64,000 nt of DNA from Bauldia sp. (GCA_026126025.1 JAHCJZ010000013.1:1-64000); one strand, 5' to 3'. Positions 26,200-36,945 are shown, numbered from the stretch's first letter. Numbers and translations are program-made. The notes: a model not told the origin generated them from the sequence alone.

Positions 26200-26284
26200 T
26201 GGTGCGGGCGGTGGGGGTCGAACCCACATGGCCAAGGCCGAGGGATTTTAAGTCCCTTGCGTCTACCGGTTCCGCCACGCCCGC
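26200..26284 (-). tRNA. tRNA-Leu (UAA anticodon), CCA encoded
   Basis: Read on the minus strand: acceptor GCGGGCG pairs with CGCCCGC, the D-arm has GCGGAACCGGTAGACGC, the anticodon stem AGGGA/TCCCT encloses CTTAAAA (anticodon TAA), a long class II variable arm CGGCCTTGGCCATG follows, the T-arm is GTGGGTTCGACCCCCAC, and CCA is templated. The long variable arm and the anticodon agree on leucine. Confidence 0.97.
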
Positions 26285-26355
26285 CGCTTCGTGCTTACGG
26301 CGCGCGGAACGGGGAGATCAAGCCGAGCGTCGGCCGCATGGGGCCGGCAGTTCCG

Positions 26356-27084
26356 TCAGGCGGTGGCGTCGCGAAGGGCGACGACGACCGTTTCGACCCG
26401 GGCGAGCAGCACCTCGTCGCGGCAGCGGAGCACGACCTGGGTGGCGTAGCCCTGGTCGTCGAAGCTCGGATAGGAGCCGATCAGGACCTCCGGGAAATCG
26501 GCCTGCGCCGCGGCAAGCCCTGCCGCGATGCGGCTTTCGCCGACACGGAACACCACCGTGCGCGACAGCATGCGCCGGGCGGTTCCGAGCCGCGGCGCGA
26601 GGTCGTCGAGCATCGCCTGCATGATCGGCGGCACGCCCGCGAGGACATGGACATTGCCGATCGAGAAGCCCGGCGCGGCGCTGACGCTGTTGAGGATCAG
26701 CGCCGCGCCCGCGGGAATGCGCGCCATGCGGAGCGTCGCCTCGGTCATCGCCGCGGCGCCATAGCGCGCCTCGAGGAGCGCGGCGGCCCGCGGGTCGACG
26801 TCGATGGCGACGCCGAACGCCTTGGCGATGGAGTCGGCCGTGATGTCGTCATGCGTCGGGCCGATGCCGCCGGTGGTGAGGACGTGGCTGTAGCGGACGC
26901 GCATCGCATCGACCGCGGCGACGATCTCGGCCTCGATGTCGGGAACGATCCGCACTTCGCGCAGGTCGATGCCGAGACTGGTCAGCACCTCCGCGACATG
27001 GCCGATATTGCGGTCCTTCGTCCGGCCCGAGAGGATCTCGTCGCCGATGACGATGAGGCCGGCGGTGATGACGGCGTCGGGCAT
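26356..27084 (-). CDS. CinA-like molybdopterin-binding (MoCF/Mog) domain protein
   Basis: 242 residues from ATG 27084. The MoCF_biosynth signature is clear: AGLIVIGDEILSGRTKDRN, VLTTGGIGPTHDDITADSIAKAFG, then MARIPAGAAL and APGFSIGNVHVLAGVPPIMQAM. It corresponds to the N-terminal domain of CinA (COG1058), without the C-terminal nicotinamide-nucleotide amidase domain. Stand-alone COG1058 proteins are common; the CinA N-domain has ADP-ribose pyrophosphatase activity in some bacteria. The ATG shares a base with the stop of the upstream nucleotidyltransferase gene. Confidence 0.9.
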   Translation of the reverse strand: MPDAVITAGLIVIGDEILSGRTKDRNIGHVAEVLTSLGIDLREVRIVPDIEAEIVAAVDAMRVRYSHVLTTGGIGPTHDDITADSIAKAFGVAIDVDPRAAALLEARYGAAAMTEATLRMARIPAGAALILNSVSAAPGFSIGNVHVLAGVPPIMQAMLDDLAPRLGTARRMLSRTVVFRVGESRIAAGLAAAQADFPEVLIGSYPSFDDQGYATQVVLRCRDEVLLARVETVVVALRDATA

Positions 27085-27971
27085 CACGGCGCGCCCGGCG
27101 AGACTTCGGCGAAGCGGTCTTCGATCCATTGCCCGACCTTGCCGTCGGCCTCGTGCGGATAGGCGAAGCCGAGACGCGCGGCGACCTTGCCGCCGACGCG
27201 ACGCAGCAGGGCGTGATGCGCCCGCACCGCGTCGGGAAACCGCGGTGACCCGTATGTGCCATAGGCGTCGCCGAGGCCGGCGAGATCGTCGGGACGCGCC
27301 CAGTCGCGCATCTTCCGTGCGCTGCCGAAGACGGTTGCGCCGTCGAGGAGCGCGCTCCATTCGAGCAGGCGCAGCAGGTGCTCCTTGAGGTAGCCGTTGA
27401 GGTCGTCGACCGCGCGCCATTCCTCGCCGCGCCGCCAGCGCTTCACCGCCCAGACCAGCTGGAACAGGCTGGTGTGGACCGCAAAGCCGAACGCGGTGGC
27501 ATCCGGCAATTCCGGCATCTCGCCGGGCGGCGGGGTAAACGCGGACAGCGCGCCGGTGTCGTCGAAGACGACGCGGTAGCCGTGACCGAGGATGACGGCT
27601 GCGGTCGCTACGTCCGCCATCGCGGCATCGAACAGGCCGCGGTCGAGGACGACGATGTCCGCGTCATAGCCGCCGGCGAAGAGCACCTGGTTGACCTCCA
27701 CGCCGGGGATCGGCGCGGGGTGAAGGAAGCTGAGCCAGACCGGGGCGATGGCGGCGGGCCAGTCTGCGGGCCGGGCGGACAGCCAGCCCGCCCGGTCGTC
27801 GACCAGCACCATCGCATCCACGTCGGACCAGTCGTCGCCATGGCGGTCGACGCGGGTCAGCGAGCCGAAGAGGACGAGCCCGGTCACGCCGGGCTCGGAC
27901 CGCGCCCATGCCGCCAGCCGGTCCGAGAGGCCCCGGACGCCTTCCAGCCCGCGCCAGGTTTCGCCGGACAT
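27084..27971 (-). CDS. Nucleotidyltransferase related to aminoglycoside 6-adenylyltransferase
   Basis: 295 residues from ATG 27971 (a TTG at 27986 is an alternative). The N-terminal catalytic motif GSLTRVDRHGDDWSDVD carries the Gly-Ser and the Asp pair of polymerase-beta-type nucleotidyltransferases, and the third Asp is in YDADIVVLDRGL. The spacing and the WSDVD form match the AadK-like branch, with a helical C-terminal domain containing WAVKRWRRGEEWRAVDDLNGYLKEHLL-like helices. Whether it acts on an antibiotic or a cellular substrate is unknown; do not read it as proof of resistance. Confidence 0.8.
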   Translation of the reverse strand: MSGETWRGLEGVRGLSDRLAAWARSEPGVTGLVLFGSLTRVDRHGDDWSDVDAMVLVDDRAGWLSARPADWPAAIAPVWLSFLHPAPIPGVEVNQVLFAGGYDADIVVLDRGLFDAAMADVATAAVILGHGYRVVFDDTGALSAFTPPPGEMPELPDATAFGFAVHTSLFQLVWAVKRWRRGEEWRAVDDLNGYLKEHLLRLLEWSALLDGATVFGSARKMRDWARPDDLAGLGDAYGTYGSPRFPDAVRAHHALLRRVGGKVAARLGFAYPHEADGKVGQWIEDRFAEVSPGAP

Positions 27972-28095
27972 CTCTCGTTCCCCCAATCCCTGACATTCAG
28001 CGCAGGCGACACTACATCATGCGCTTCGCGCTCGCGTCGCGGCATGCTTTGCTCTATTCTTCAAAGCGGACGATCCGCCGAAAGATTCAAGCTCC

Positions 28096-28926
28096 ATGGT
28101 CACTTACGTCGACGCCGCCACGGTTCCGCGCCGGAACAATGGCGAGATCAAGCTCTACGGGCCTGACGGGTTTGAGGGAATGCGGCGCGCCGGGCGGCTG
28201 GTGGCGCTCTGCCTCGACGCGGTGAACGAGATCGTGCGGCCGGGACTGCCGACGCAGGCGATCGACGATTTCGTCTACGGCTTCGCGATGGATCATGGCG
28301 CGACCCCGGCGACGCTCGGCTATCGCGGCTACACCAAGTCGACCTGCACCTCGATCAACCACGTCGTCTGCCACGGCATCCCCGGCGACAAGCCGCTGCG
28401 CGACGGCGATATCCTCAACATCGACGTCACGCTGATCGTCGACGGCTGGCACGGTGATTCCAGCCGGATGTACGCCGTCGGCGAGGTGAAGCGGGCGGCC
28501 GAGCGGCTGATGGAGGTCACCTATGAGGCGATGATGCGCGGCATCGCCGAGATCAGGCCGGGACACCACACCGGCGACATCGGCTACGCCATCCAGAACT
28601 ATGCCGAGGGCGAACGCTGCAGCGTGGTGCGCGATTTCTGCGGCCACGGCGTCGGCCGCCTCTTCCACGACGCGCCGAACATCCTCCATTACGGCAGCCG
28701 CGGCGACGGCGTGATGCTGAAGCCGGGCATGATCTTCACTGTGGAGCCGATGATCAATCTCGGCCGGCCGCAGGTGAAGATTCTCGGCGACGGCTGGACG
28801 GCGGTGACCCGCGACCGCTCGCTGTCGGCGCAGTTCGAGCACAGCGTCGGCGTCACCGAGACCGGCTTCGAGATCTTCACCCGCTCGCCGGGCGGGCTCG
28901 AACACCCGCTCCGCCGGGGGGCATGA
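28096..28926 (+). CDS. map: Type I methionine aminopeptidase
   Basis: 276 residues, normal for MAP type Ia. It removes the initiator methionine from new proteins. All five metal ligands are visible: Asp in ILNIDVTLI, Asp in [10 protein letters not shown], His in [14 protein letters not shown], Glu in [10 protein letters not shown] and Glu in [12 protein letters not shown]. No N-terminal Zn-finger. Its stop overlaps the radC start (ATGA). Confidence 0.97.
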   Translation: MVTYVDAATVPRRNNGEIKLYGPDGFEGMRRAGRLVALCLDAVNEIVRPGLPTQAIDDFVYGFAMDHGATPATLGYRGYTKSTCTSINHVVCHGIPGDKPLRDGDILNIDVTLIVDGWHGDSSRMYAVGEVKRAAERLMEVTYEAMMRGIAEIRPGHHTGDIGYAIQNYAEGERCSVVRDFCGHGVGRLFHDAPNILHYGSRGDGVMLKPGMIFTVEPMINLGRPQVKILGDGWTAVTRDRSLSAQFEHSVGVTETGFEIFTRSPGGLEHPLRRGA

Positions 28927-29624
28927 CAGCGTCCGGCGACAAGCCGGGCGGGCAGCCCCATTTCCACGGCCACCGCGAGCGGCTGAAGACTCGGTTTCGC
29001 GACCACGGCGCGCAGGCGCTTGCCGACTACGAGCTCCTCGAGCTCCTGCTTTTCCGGGTCCTGCCGCGGCAGGACACCAAGCCGATCGCCAAGGCCCTCC
29101 TCGACCGCTTCGGCTCGTTCTCCGAGGTGCTGGCGGCGCCGCCGGAGCAGCTGGCGGAGGTCGACGGCGTCGCCGAGACGACGGCGTTTCACCTGAAGAC
29201 GCTGCAGGCCGCGGCGCAGCGCTACGCCCGTGATGGCGTGCGCGACCGCCCTCTCCTCACCTCATGGGACGCGGTGATCGGCTATTGCCGCGCCGCGATG
29301 GCGTTCGCCGGCCGGGAGGAGTTCCGCGTTCTCTTCCTCGACAAGCGCAACATGCTGATCGCCGACGAGGTGCAGCAGACCGGCACGGTCGACCATACGC
29401 CGGTCTATCCCCGCGAGATCATGAAGCGCGCGCTGGAGGTGTCGGCGACCGCGCTGATCCTGGTGCACAACCACCCCTCGGGCGACCCGACGCCGTCGCG
29501 GGCCGACATCGAGATGACCCGGACCATCGTCGACGTGGCGAAGCCGCTCGGCATCGTCGTGCACGACCACATCATCGTCGGCCGCAAGGGCCACGCCAGC
29601 TTCCGCAGCCTCCAGCTGCTCTAG
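28923..29624 (+). CDS. radC: RadC-family JAMM/MPN domain protein
   Basis: 233 residues. An N-terminal helix-hairpin-helix region ([20 protein letters not shown], then [15 protein letters not shown]) precedes the metalloprotease-like fold with the JAMM motif [18 protein letters not shown], preceded by [10 protein letters not shown] and a Glu in [17 protein letters not shown]. The historical DNA-repair role is not well supported and the biochemical activity is unknown. It overlaps map by four bases. Confidence 0.95.
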   Translation: MTASGDKPGGQPHFHGHRERLKTRFRDHGAQALADYELLELLLFRVLPRQDTKPIAKALLDRFGSFSEVLAAPPEQLAEVDGVAETTAFHLKTLQAAAQRYARDGVRDRPLLTSWDAVIGYCRAAMAFAGREEFRVLFLDKRNMLIADEVQQTGTVDHTPVYPREIMKRALEVSATALILVHNHPSGDPTPSRADIEMTRTIVDVAKPLGIVVHDHIIVGRKGHASFRSLQLL

Positions 29625-29639
29625 GACGGCCACCGTGGT

Positions 29640-29778
29640 TTCAACCCTCCCCTTGCGGGAGGGTTGAAACCGCGAAGCGGTTTCGGGGAGGGGTGCTGAG
29701 TCAAGGTTGAACGCGGGCTCAGCACCCCCTCCCGAACCGGCTGCGCCGGTTCGACCTCCCCGCAAGGGGGAGGTTGAA
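29640..29778. repeat. Dispersed ~140-bp compound palindrome (copy 1)
   Basis: Outer arms TTCAACCCTCCCCTTGCGGG / CGCAAGGGGGAGGTTGAA enclose inner hairpins (AAACCGCgaaGCGGTTT, CTGAG...CTCAG, GAACCGGctgcgCCGGTTC) and two GGGGAGGGG/CCCCTCCC blocks. A second copy with the same plan is at 61703-61828. It lies between radC and the CHRD gene, which converge. Confidence 0.88.
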
Positions 29779-29810
29779 GAGGACGTGGTTCAGATGGCTA
29801 ACATCGCGCT

Positions 29811-30263
29811 CTAGGACGGCGCGGGGAGCTCGACCGGGATCAGCTGGGCGCGGACCTCGCCGCCGGGATGGGCGGCGGTGTGGAGGTTGAGGTACCAGAG
29901 CCCGGCGAGGAGGTCGGCCTCCTGCGCCTCCGTCAGGACGACCGCGCCTTCGATGGGGCTGGCGAGGTCGTCCTCGAACGGGACGACGACGCCGGCGTTG
30001 ACGCCGATATCTGCCGGGCCGTGAAAATGGCCGGCGGTCGGCGGACCGGACAGGCCGGCATAGGTCACAATCCAGCGCAACTCCCGCGTGTCGCTATCAT
30101 AGGTTGCGGTGAGGGTCGCCGTGCCGGGCGTGTTGACCGGCGGCGCCTGCTCGGCGCCCGTGGCCACCGCGTCGAAACTGTAGATCCGCGCAGAGGCAGG
30201 CAACGACACGAGAAGCGCCGCAGCCGCAAGAACGGCTGTTTTCGGCCAGTTCATCCTTGGCAT
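29811..30263 (-). CDS. CHRD domain-containing exported protein
   Basis: 150 residues from ATG 30263 (GGAGAGG just upstream; ATG 30254 also possible). A signal peptide (TAVLAAAALLVSLPASARIY) is followed by one CHRD domain (~25-145): TGAEQAPPVNTPGTATLTATYD, LRWIVTYAGLSGPPTAGHFHGPA and LWYLNLHTAAHPGGEVRAQL. The HFHGPA and NxHTxxxPxGExRGQ-like motifs are diagnostic. CHRD proteins (first seen in chordin) are extracytoplasmic with unknown function in bacteria. Confidence 0.9.
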   Translation of the reverse strand: MPRMNWPKTAVLAAAALLVSLPASARIYSFDAVATGAEQAPPVNTPGTATLTATYDSDTRELRWIVTYAGLSGPPTAGHFHGPADIGVNAGVVVPFEDDLASPIEGAVVLTEAQEADLLAGLWYLNLHTAAHPGGEVRAQLIPVELPAPS

Positions 30264-30436
30264 CCGCCTCTCCGTCGGCCGCGATCGCGGAAGCCTTGCC
30301 CGAAGCCGCACGCGCGATCGGCACACCGTCCCTCCGTCATCCAGTCTACCACCGATTCCCGCGCACCATTCCCTCTCCAACCAAACCTTAAGACTGTGGC
30401 GATACTCTTTGACGTTGTATCGGGCGTCGAGGAAGC

Positions 30437-33226
30437 ATGGCCGCAACCGAGCACGGGGCGATCGGGCAGGACCGCGGTTCGGGACGAGCATCCGTCCCGG
30501 GCCCGCGGCGCTTCGGGCTGTCGCTCTTCGCCAAGCTCGCGATCCTCGGCTTCCTCGGGAACCTGCCGATCTTCGTCATCGGCTACATGTTCCTCTCCGA
30601 GCGGTTCGAGGACATTGGCTTCGCCGAGCGGGAGCGCGCCGGCATCACCTATCTCGCCGCGGCGTGGCCGAGCTATGCGGCGTCGCTCGAGAACCGCAGC
30701 CCGACGCGGGAAGACGCCCTTCGCCTTCAGCAGGCGGGCGCGCGGTTCGACGACGAGCTCGGCACCGGTCTCCACCGCGTCCGCTACCAGGACGCCATCG
30801 TTCGCGTCGGGGCGAATGCCGTCGCGGCGGGCCGGGCGTTCATCAACCGCGTCGCCGACAATGCGGGCCTGTCGGTCGACCCCGATCTCAACACGCTGCG
30901 CGCCGTCGCCATCGTCGCGCAGAACCTCCCCGAGGTCGGCGCGCTCGCCAACGAGCTCCATGGCGACCTCCTCGACCAGGACAGCCCGGAGGCGCGCCGC
31001 GTGGCGCTCGACCAGTTCGCCCGGGCGGGCACGCTCCTCGCCGAAAGCCTCGGCGCCACCGACGCGCTCAATTTCAACACCGAGCTGACGGCGCTCCTCA
31101 CCACGACGCAGGTCGCGATGAACGCCGCGACCGCCCGCTTCTCCGCCGCGGCCAACGCCATCGCCGCGGACATGCCGGACAGCGGCCAGGACCTCGCCGC
31201 GGCCCATACGGCATTCCAGCGCGCCCTTTCGGATTTCTGGAACGCCGCGGCGACGGCGCTCGACGTGCTGCTGGAGAACCGGACCCAGCACCTGCGCGGT
31301 CTCGTGCGGCAGGATGCGATCCTCTTCGCCGCCCTCTACGCAACGGTCGCATTCCTGATCTGGCTCCTCGGCCGCTCGATCACGGGGCGCACGCGCGGCC
31401 TGATGCGGACCGTCGAGGCGCTCCGCGAGGGCGAGCTCGACACCGCCGTGCCCTACACCCAGGGCGGCGACGAAATCGGCGCCATGGCGCGGGCGATCGA
31501 GGTGCTGCGGAAGGAGCTCCTCGGCAAGCGCGCCGTCGACCTCGCGCTCGAAGCGCAGCGGAAGACCCTCGAGACCCAGAACATCCGCTTCGACGCCGCG
31601 CTCAACAATATGAGCCAGGGCCTCGCGATGCTGGATCGCGACCATCGGCTCGTGGTGTCGAACCGGCGCCTGGCGGAGATCTACGGGCTGCCGCTGGTGG
31701 CGCTCCGTCCGGGGATGACGATGGCCGAGATCTTCGCCGAGGCGCGCCGCAGCGGGCTGGAGATTCCCGACGGCCTCGCCTCGTGGCTGGAGGGCGATGC
31801 CGACTTCCCGCTGGAGGTCGGCGACGGCCGTGCGCTCTTCATCTCCAGCCGGATCATGCCCGATGGCGGGCTGGTCTCCACCCATGAGGACTTGACCGAG
31901 CGGCGGAAGGCCGAAGCGCAGATCGCGCACATGGCGCGCCACGATTCCCTCACCCACCTCCCCAACCGCACGTTCCTGCGCGAGAGCCTTCAGGACGCGC
32001 TCCACCTCCTGCCGGACGACGGCGCGCTGGCGGTGCTCTTCCTCGACCTCGACAATTTCAAGAGCGTCAACGACACGCTGGGCCATCCCGTCGGCGACGC
32101 GCTTCTCAAGGTCGTCGCGCAGCGCCTCGAGCGCCTCGTCGGCGAGACCTCGACGGTCGCCCGGATATCCGGCGACGAGTTCGCCGTGCTGGCGCGCGTC
32201 GCCTCGCCGATCGCCGCCGGGCTCCTTGCCGGCGAGATCGTCGGCGTGCTGTCGGAGAGCTACGACATCGAGGGACACCACATCGCGATCGGCGCGTCGG
32301 TGGGCATCGCCGTGGCGCCGGCCGACGGGCGCGACCCCGACATGCTGCTGAAGAATGCCGACACCGCCCTTTACCGCGCGAAGGGCGACGGCCGCGGCAC
32401 GCACCGCTTCTTCGAGCCGGGCATGGATGACGAGCTGCAGTCGCGGCGGCTCCTCGAGCTCGACCTTCGCCACGCGGCGATGGCCGGCGAGTTCGAGCTC
32501 CACTACCAGGCGGTCGTCAATGTCGAGGCCAACCGGATCGCCGGGTTCGAGGCGCTGCTGCGCTGGCGGCATCCGCGCCGCGGCCTCGTCATGCCGACCG
32601 ACTTCGTCGGCATCGCCGAGGAAACCGGCCTCATCACCCGCATCGGCGAATGGGCGCTGAAAGAGGCATGCCGGGAAGCGGCGGCGTGGCCGGACACGAT
32701 CAAGGTCGCGGTCAATCTTTCGCCGGCCCAGTTCACGAGTCCAGGGCTGGTCGACGCCGTGGCCAGCGCCCTCGCCGCGTCCGGGCTGGAGCCGTCGCGG
32801 CTCGAGCTCGAGATCACCGAGTCGGTGCTCCTGCAGGACAACCGCAGCACGCTGGCGACGCTGCACCAGCTGCGCGAGCGCGGCGTCCGGATCTCGATGG
32901 ACGATTTCGGCACCGGCTATTCGTCGCTCAGCTATCTGCGCTCCTTCCCGTTCGACAAGATCAAGATCGACCAGTCCTTCACGCGCGACCTGCCGTCCAA
33001 CCCGGACAGCGCGGCGATCGTCCGCGCGGTGGCGGGCCTCGGCAACAGCCTCGGCATGACGACGACCGCCGAAGGCGTCGAAACCGTGGAGCAGCTCCGC
33101 GTCCTTCGGGCCGAGGGCTACACCGAGGTCCAGGGCTTCCTGTTCAGCCGGCCGGTCCCCGGGTCGCGGGTGCCGGATCTCCTGCGCGAGCCGCCGGCGC
33201 GCAGCACCGACAGCCGTGTCGCCTGA
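30437..33226 (+). CDS. Membrane-bound GGDEF-EAL protein with PAS domain
   Basis: 929 residues. N-terminal helix (~30-52), a ~240-residue helical extracytoplasmic sensor, a second helix (~295-315), HAMP (~315-370), a PAS domain (~385-475; [25 protein letters not shown]), GGDEF (~490-650) and EAL (~670-915). The cyclase A-site reads ISGDEF, so the first Gly is Ser, and no RxxD I-site precedes it; activity may be weak or it may only bind GTP. The phosphodiesterase residues look complete: [50 protein letters not shown] and EGVET. It probably degrades cyclic di-GMP. GAGGAA precedes the ATG. Confidence 0.95.
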   Translation: MAATEHGAIGQDRGSGRASVPGPRRFGLSLFAKLAILGFLGNLPIFVIGYMFLSERFEDIGFAERERAGITYLAAAWPSYAASLENRSPTREDALRLQQAGARFDDELGTGLHRVRYQDAIVRVGANAVAAGRAFINRVADNAGLSVDPDLNTLRAVAIVAQNLPEVGALANELHGDLLDQDSPEARRVALDQFARAGTLLAESLGATDALNFNTELTALLTTTQVAMNAATARFSAAANAIAADMPDSGQDLAAAHTAFQRALSDFWNAAATALDVLLENRTQHLRGLVRQDAILFAALYATVAFLIWLLGRSITGRTRGLMRTVEALREGELDTAVPYTQGGDEIGAMARAIEVLRKELLGKRAVDLALEAQRKTLETQNIRFDAALNNMSQGLAMLDRDHRLVVSNRRLAEIYGLPLVALRPGMTMAEIFAEARRSGLEIPDGLASWLEGDADFPLEVGDGRALFISSRIMPDGGLVSTHEDLTERRKAEAQIAHMARHDSLTHLPNRTFLRESLQDALHLLPDDGALAVLFLDLDNFKSVNDTLGHPVGDALLKVVAQRLERLVGETSTVARISGDEFAVLARVASPIAAGLLAGEIVGVLSESYDIEGHHIAIGASVGIAVAPADGRDPDMLLKNADTALYRAKGDGRGTHRFFEPGMDDELQSRRLLELDLRHAAMAGEFELHYQAVVNVEANRIAGFEALLRWRHPRRGLVMPTDFVGIAEETGLITRIGEWALKEACREAAAWPDTIKVAVNLSPAQFTSPGLVDAVASALAASGLEPSRLELEITESVLLQDNRSTLATLHQLRERGVRISMDDFGTGYSSLSYLRSFPFDKIKIDQSFTRDLPSNPDSAAIVRAVAGLGNSLGMTTTAEGVETVEQLRVLRAEGYTEVQGFLFSRPVPGSRVPDLLREPPARSTDSRVA

Positions 33227-33366
33227 GCCCTCCCTTCCTCAAGAAAGCCCTCTTGCGCCCGGTGCGCGGCGCAGGGCCTGACCGACCAACTATCTCAAAA
33301 GACATTTTCGGGCCTTCACGCCGCGTGCTACCACCCGCGCGGGGCTTTCGAGGCGTCACAACAGAC

Positions 33367-33792
33367 ATGTCCGACCATGCGGCCACGGGTCGCACGACGA
33401 TTCTATTCGTCGAGAATGAGTGGATCGTCGCTGCGCCCTCCATCGAATTGCTGGGCGATTCCGGTTTCACCGTCCTCGACGCCGGGTCCGGCAAGGAGGC
33501 GCTGGACCTGCTCGACCGCCACCCGGAAACGGCGCTGATGATCGTCGACATCGGCCTTCCCGGCATGGACGGGAATGCGGTGATCCGGGCCGCCCGGACG
33601 CGGCGGCCGGGCCTCAGGGTGCTCGTCGTCACCGGATATGACCGCTCGGCCGTCGAGGCCGCGGAGGACGCGATCACCCGCTATCTCGGCAAGCCCTACA
33701 TGCCGGGCCAACTGCTGGACGACGTCATGGCCCTCCTCAACGCTGGCTCGCCTGCCGGCTCGACCGCAGAAGCCGGACCACCGCCGACGTAA
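33367..33792 (+). CDS. Single-domain response regulator
   Basis: 141 residues, only a receiver domain. Acidic pocket ILFVENEWIV, phosphoacceptor Asp in MIVDIGLPGMDGNAV (~60), Thr in VLVVTGYD and Lys in LGKPYMPG. With no output domain it would act by protein-protein contact or as a phosphate shuttle. The facing gene encodes a hybrid histidine kinase whose 3' end overlaps this gene by 56 bp, so the two are probably partners despite convergent orientation. Confidence 0.92.
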   Translation: MSDHAATGRTTILFVENEWIVAAPSIELLGDSGFTVLDAGSGKEALDLLDRHPETALMIVDIGLPGMDGNAVIRAARTRRPGLRVLVVTGYDRSAVEAAEDAITRYLGKPYMPGQLLDDVMALLNAGSPAGSTAEAGPPPT

Positions 33793-35959
33793 GCGCCTGC
33801 GAGGAGAACGGCTTGGAGAGGAGCACCACGTCCTCGTCCAGCCGGCCCTGATGGACGATGGCGTTGGTGGTGTAGCCGGTGGTGAAGAGCACCGGCGTCG
33901 CTGGCCGCACCTTCTTCGCCGCATCGGCGATCTGTCGGCCGTTCATCCCGTTGGGCAGCACGACGTCGGTGACGATGAGGTCGATCGGCGTGTCGCTCTC
34001 GACGATCTTCATCGCCTCGCGGCCGTCGCGCGCGACGAGGACGTCATAGCCTTCGCTCGCCAGCGTCTCGCGCTCGAACTCCAGCACGCCGTCGTCGTCC
34101 TCGATCACCAGGATGGTGCCGCCCGGCTCCTCGGGCTCCGCTGGCGCGTCCTGGGCCGGAGCCTCGGCCGACGCCATGCCCGCCGCCGCATCCGTCAGGC
34201 GCGGCAGGTAGATCTTGATCGTCGTCCCCTGCCCGACCTCGCTGTAGATGCGGATGTGGCCGCCCGACTGCTTCACGAAACCGTGAACCATGCTGAGGCC
34301 GAGGCCGGTGCCCTGCCCCGGGCCCTTGGTGGTGAAGAATGGATCGAAGGCGCGGGCGGCCGTTTCGCGGCTCATACCCTCGCCGGTATCGCTCACCGCC
34401 AGCAGCACATATTGCCCCGGCTTCAGGTCGTGGAGGCCTTCGCGGGCGAGATAGTCGGCGTCGAGATGGGCGTTCGCCGTCTCGATCGTCACCTTCCCGC
34501 CATCGGGCATCGCATCGCGGGCGTTGATGGCAAGGTTGAGAAGCGCGTTCTCGAGCTGGTTGGGATCGACGAAGGTCCGCCACAGCCCGGCGCCGAGGAC
34601 CGTCTCCACCGACACCGCGTCGCCGAGGCTGCGATGGAGGAGGTCCGACATGCCGCTGACGAGCGTGTTGAGGCTGAGCGCGCTCGGCTGTAGCGGCTGG
34701 CGCCGGGAGAAGGCGAGGAGCCGCTGGGTAAGCCGCGCTGCGCGCTGCACCGCGTCGCGGCTCGATTCGACATAGCGCGACAGCGTCGCCTCGCCCGGCG
34801 GGAGCTTGCGGGCCAGGAGCTCCAGATTGCCGCCGATGGCGGTCATGAGATTGTTGAAGTCGTGGGCGATCCCGCCGGAAAGCTGGCCGATCGCCTCCAT
34901 CTTGAACGACTGCCGCAGCTGCTCCTCGGCGACGGCGCGGCGCGTCGATTCGATTTCGAGCGCGGTGATCGCCTCCGCGCGGCGCCGCCCCTGCCGCATC
35001 GCCATCAGGGTGATGACGATGAGCGCGGCGGTGGCGGGAACGGCCGCGGCGAGCACCCAGCCCATGAAGCGGAGCCAGTCGCCGCGGACGGCGCTCAGCG
35101 GCAGCGCGACGGCGACGTAGAGCGGCCGGTCGTCGACGCGGCGGAAGGCGACGAGGATATCGTTGCCCGCGAAGGAGCTGACGACGCCGGCCGTCGGCGA
35201 ATCGGAGATGAGCGCTGCGAACTCTTCGACGGGATCGACCTCGTCCAGCGCGATCTCAGCGGAGAAGGGATGAAACGCCAGAACCGATCCGTCCTGGCGG
35301 ACCAGCGCGGCGATGAGGTCGCTGTCGCCGGCGAACTGCGCGTAGACGTCGCTGAAATAGGTCGGCTCGATCGACACCGCGATCAGCCCGTCGAAATCGC
35401 CCTCTGGCGTCAGGCGCGGCCGGGCGACCTGGAAGAACAGAGCATCCTCGCCCTCGGGGGTCTGGATGCGAAGGACGCGGCTGACATATTCCCGCAGCCC
35501 CGGATTGTCGCGGACGGCAATGAAATAGTCGCGCTCGGCAAGGTTGGTGCCCGGCGGGATCGGGTAGACCCGCGCCGACACCAGGGCATCGCCATTGGCG
35601 GCGATGATGGTGGTGCTGAAGAGGTGGTCGTAGTCGGCCGTGAGGTCTTCCAGCCGGGCGTTGATCGCCGCCTCGGCGGCGCGGACCTCCTCCTCGGTGA
35701 AGCCGGTGATCAGCGGCTCGATCGATCGCGCGACGAGCGCCGTGGTGTCGAACACGCGCGAGGCGTGCTCGCGCATCAGGTCGGCCGTCCGCTCGACCTC
35801 GCCGCGCGCGTCGTCCATCGTGTTGCGATAGGTGGTGACAGCCACCAAGGCGATGACCAGGACGGGCACGAGAACAGCGGCGACCAACAGGACGCGAAGC
35901 GGCCAGTCGCCCCGCGAACCGCCCACAACCGCACCCTTGCCGCCGTCGCCTGCCGCCAT
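33737..35959 (-). CDS. Hybrid sensor histidine kinase with Cache-like sensor
   Basis: 740 residues from ATG 35959 (AGGTGG 5 nt upstream). Two membrane helices (~23-45 and ~300-322) bracket an extracytoplasmic Cache-like sensor ([20 protein letters not shown], then [13 protein letters not shown]). The kinase core has the H-box [21 protein letters not shown]-box [19 protein letters not shown]1 [19 protein letters not shown] and G2 [16 protein letters not shown]-terminal receiver follows ([14 protein letters not shown], phosphoacceptor in [26 protein letters not shown]). The organisation resembles PAS/Cache hybrid kinases that act with single-domain receivers. Its stop lies inside the convergent response regulator gene. 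Confidence 0.94.
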   Translation of the reverse strand: MAAGDGGKGAVVGGSRGDWPLRVLLVAAVLVPVLVIALVAVTTYRNTMDDARGEVERTADLMREHASRVFDTTALVARSIEPLITGFTEEEVRAAEAAINARLEDLTADYDHLFSTTIIAANGDALVSARVYPIPPGTNLAERDYFIAVRDNPGLREYVSRVLRIQTPEGEDALFFQVARPRLTPEGDFDGLIAVSIEPTYFSDVYAQFAGDSDLIAALVRQDGSVLAFHPFSAEIALDEVDPVEEFAALISDSPTAGVVSSFAGNDILVAFRRVDDRPLYVAVALPLSAVRGDWLRFMGWVLAAAVPATAALIVITLMAMRQGRRRAEAITALEIESTRRAVAEEQLRQSFKMEAIGQLSGGIAHDFNNLMTAIGGNLELLARKLPPGEATLSRYVESSRDAVQRAARLTQRLLAFSRRQPLQPSALSLNTLVSGMSDLLHRSLGDAVSVETVLGAGLWRTFVDPNQLENALLNLAINARDAMPDGGKVTIETANAHLDADYLAREGLHDLKPGQYVLLAVSDTGEGMSRETAARAFDPFFTTKGPGQGTGLGLSMVHGFVKQSGGHIRIYSEVGQGTTIKIYLPRLTDAAAGMASAEAPAQDAPAEPEEPGGTILVIEDDDGVLEFERETLASEGYDVLVARDGREAMKIVESDTPIDLIVTDVVLPNGMNGRQIADAAKKVRPATPVLFTTGYTTNAIVHQGRLDEDVVLLSKPFSSQALTSAVVRLLRSSRQASQR

Positions 35960-36090
35960 CGCCACCTGCCCCGGGCGCGCCAGTGTAGACGGCGGCTGAT
36001 CGCGGCGCGAGCGGGCGGGCCGGCGGCACGATCGCCGCGCGGTTCCGGCGCGCGGCTTTGGATACGTGACTCACCATGGTTGGGAGAGAC

Positions 36091-36166
36091 TGGTGAGCGC
36101 GCTGGGGATCGAACCCAGGACCTGCTGATTAAAAGTCAGCTGCTCTACCGCTGAGCTACGCGCTCC
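36091..36166 (-). tRNA. tRNA-Lys (UUU anticodon), CCA encoded
   Basis: Minus strand: acceptor GGAGCGC/GCGCTC, D-arm GCTCAGCGGTAGAGC, anticodon stem CTGAC/ATCAG region with loop CTTTTAA (anticodon TTT), short variable loop, T-arm CTGGGTTCGATCCCCAG, templated CCA. 76 nt with CCA. Confidence 0.97.
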
Positions 36167-36444
36167 GGGCGCCGATTCCGCGCCGAACGGCCGAACCGTA
36201 GGGGGGCGGCCATGACGGGTCAATGTAAGTGCTCCCGCCGCCGTTGCGACGTCGCATTTCGCAGTCCCTTCCGGCCGGAGCGTGCCGCCGGGCCGGAGCA
36301 ATCCCCGTTCACGACGAAATGATGTGGCTGGAACTCATCTTTAGCCCTACGAACAAGAGAGCGTCGCGCCGCCTGCCCGGCGTCGCACACAACGATGAAC
36401 CGGGAAACCGGCACAGGCCGTCAGCGGCCCGTTGGGGGGACGAG

Positions 36445-36945
36445 ATGAGGTTGCTTCTCGCCGCTGCGGTGGCGGCGATAGCCTTCGCCATGATTCCGTA
36501 TCTGCTGAGCCTCGATGCGGAGGGTGACCTTGCCGCGGCGCCGGCCGAGGCCAACCCCGCCGCGTCTCAGGCGCAGCCCAGCGTCGCCGCGTCCCGGGCC
36601 GGAGGCGGCAACCTCGCCGCGCCGCCCGCCGAAGTGCTGAGGATCAACATCACCGGCACCGAGATCGATACCAACGCGCTCAACATCGAGACCGGCAGGT
36701 ACTACCGGATCGAGCTGGTCAGCGACGGCATGGCGGAGGTGGCGTTCAGCGCGCCCGAATTCATGCAGGACATCCACGTCCGGCTCCTGGTCATCCAAGG
36801 CATCGAAGTACACCTGCAGGGCCTGACCTTCCGCGCGATCGAGTTCGACCAGGGCGGCACGGCCGCGTTCAGCTTCGTCGCGATCCGCACGGGCACCTAC
36901 CCCTTCAACATCGGCGAGGTCAGGGGGACCATCACAGTCATCTGA
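36445..36945 (+). CDS. Exported or anchored hypothetical protein, possibly cupredoxin-like
   Basis: 166 residues from ATG 36445, preceded by GGGGGGA 5 nt upstream. An N-terminal hydrophobic helix (LLLAAAVAAIAFAMIPYLLSL) anchors or exports it; an Ala/Pro/Gln linker follows to ~60. The C-terminal ~100 residues are beta-rich (VLRINITGTEIDTNALNIE, YYRIELVSDGMAEVAFSAPEF, AAFSFVAIRTGTYPF) in a rhythm that resembles a cupredoxin fold, but the His-Cys-His-Met copper ligands are absent, so any fold assignment is weak. It stands alone, converging with the acyltransferase gene 22 nt later. Confidence 0.75.
   Translation: MRLLLAAAVAAIAFAMIPYLLSLDAEGDLAAAPAEANPAASQAQPSVAASRAGGGNLAAPPAEVLRINITGTEIDTNALNIETGRYYRIELVSDGMAEVAFSAPEFMQDIHVRLLVIQGIEVHLQGLTFRAIEFDQGGTAAFSFVAIRTGTYPFNIGEVRGTITVI

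Noticed and set aside
27084-27971. Calling the nucleotidyltransferase an aminoglycoside-resistance gene
   Set aside because: Catalytic motifs fit the superfamily, but chromosomal housekeeping context and weak overall resemblance do not justify a resistance claim.
30251-32866. 871-codon open frame opposite the GGDEF-EAL gene
   Set aside because: Shadow frame; it would also overlap the CHRD gene promoter and has no family features.
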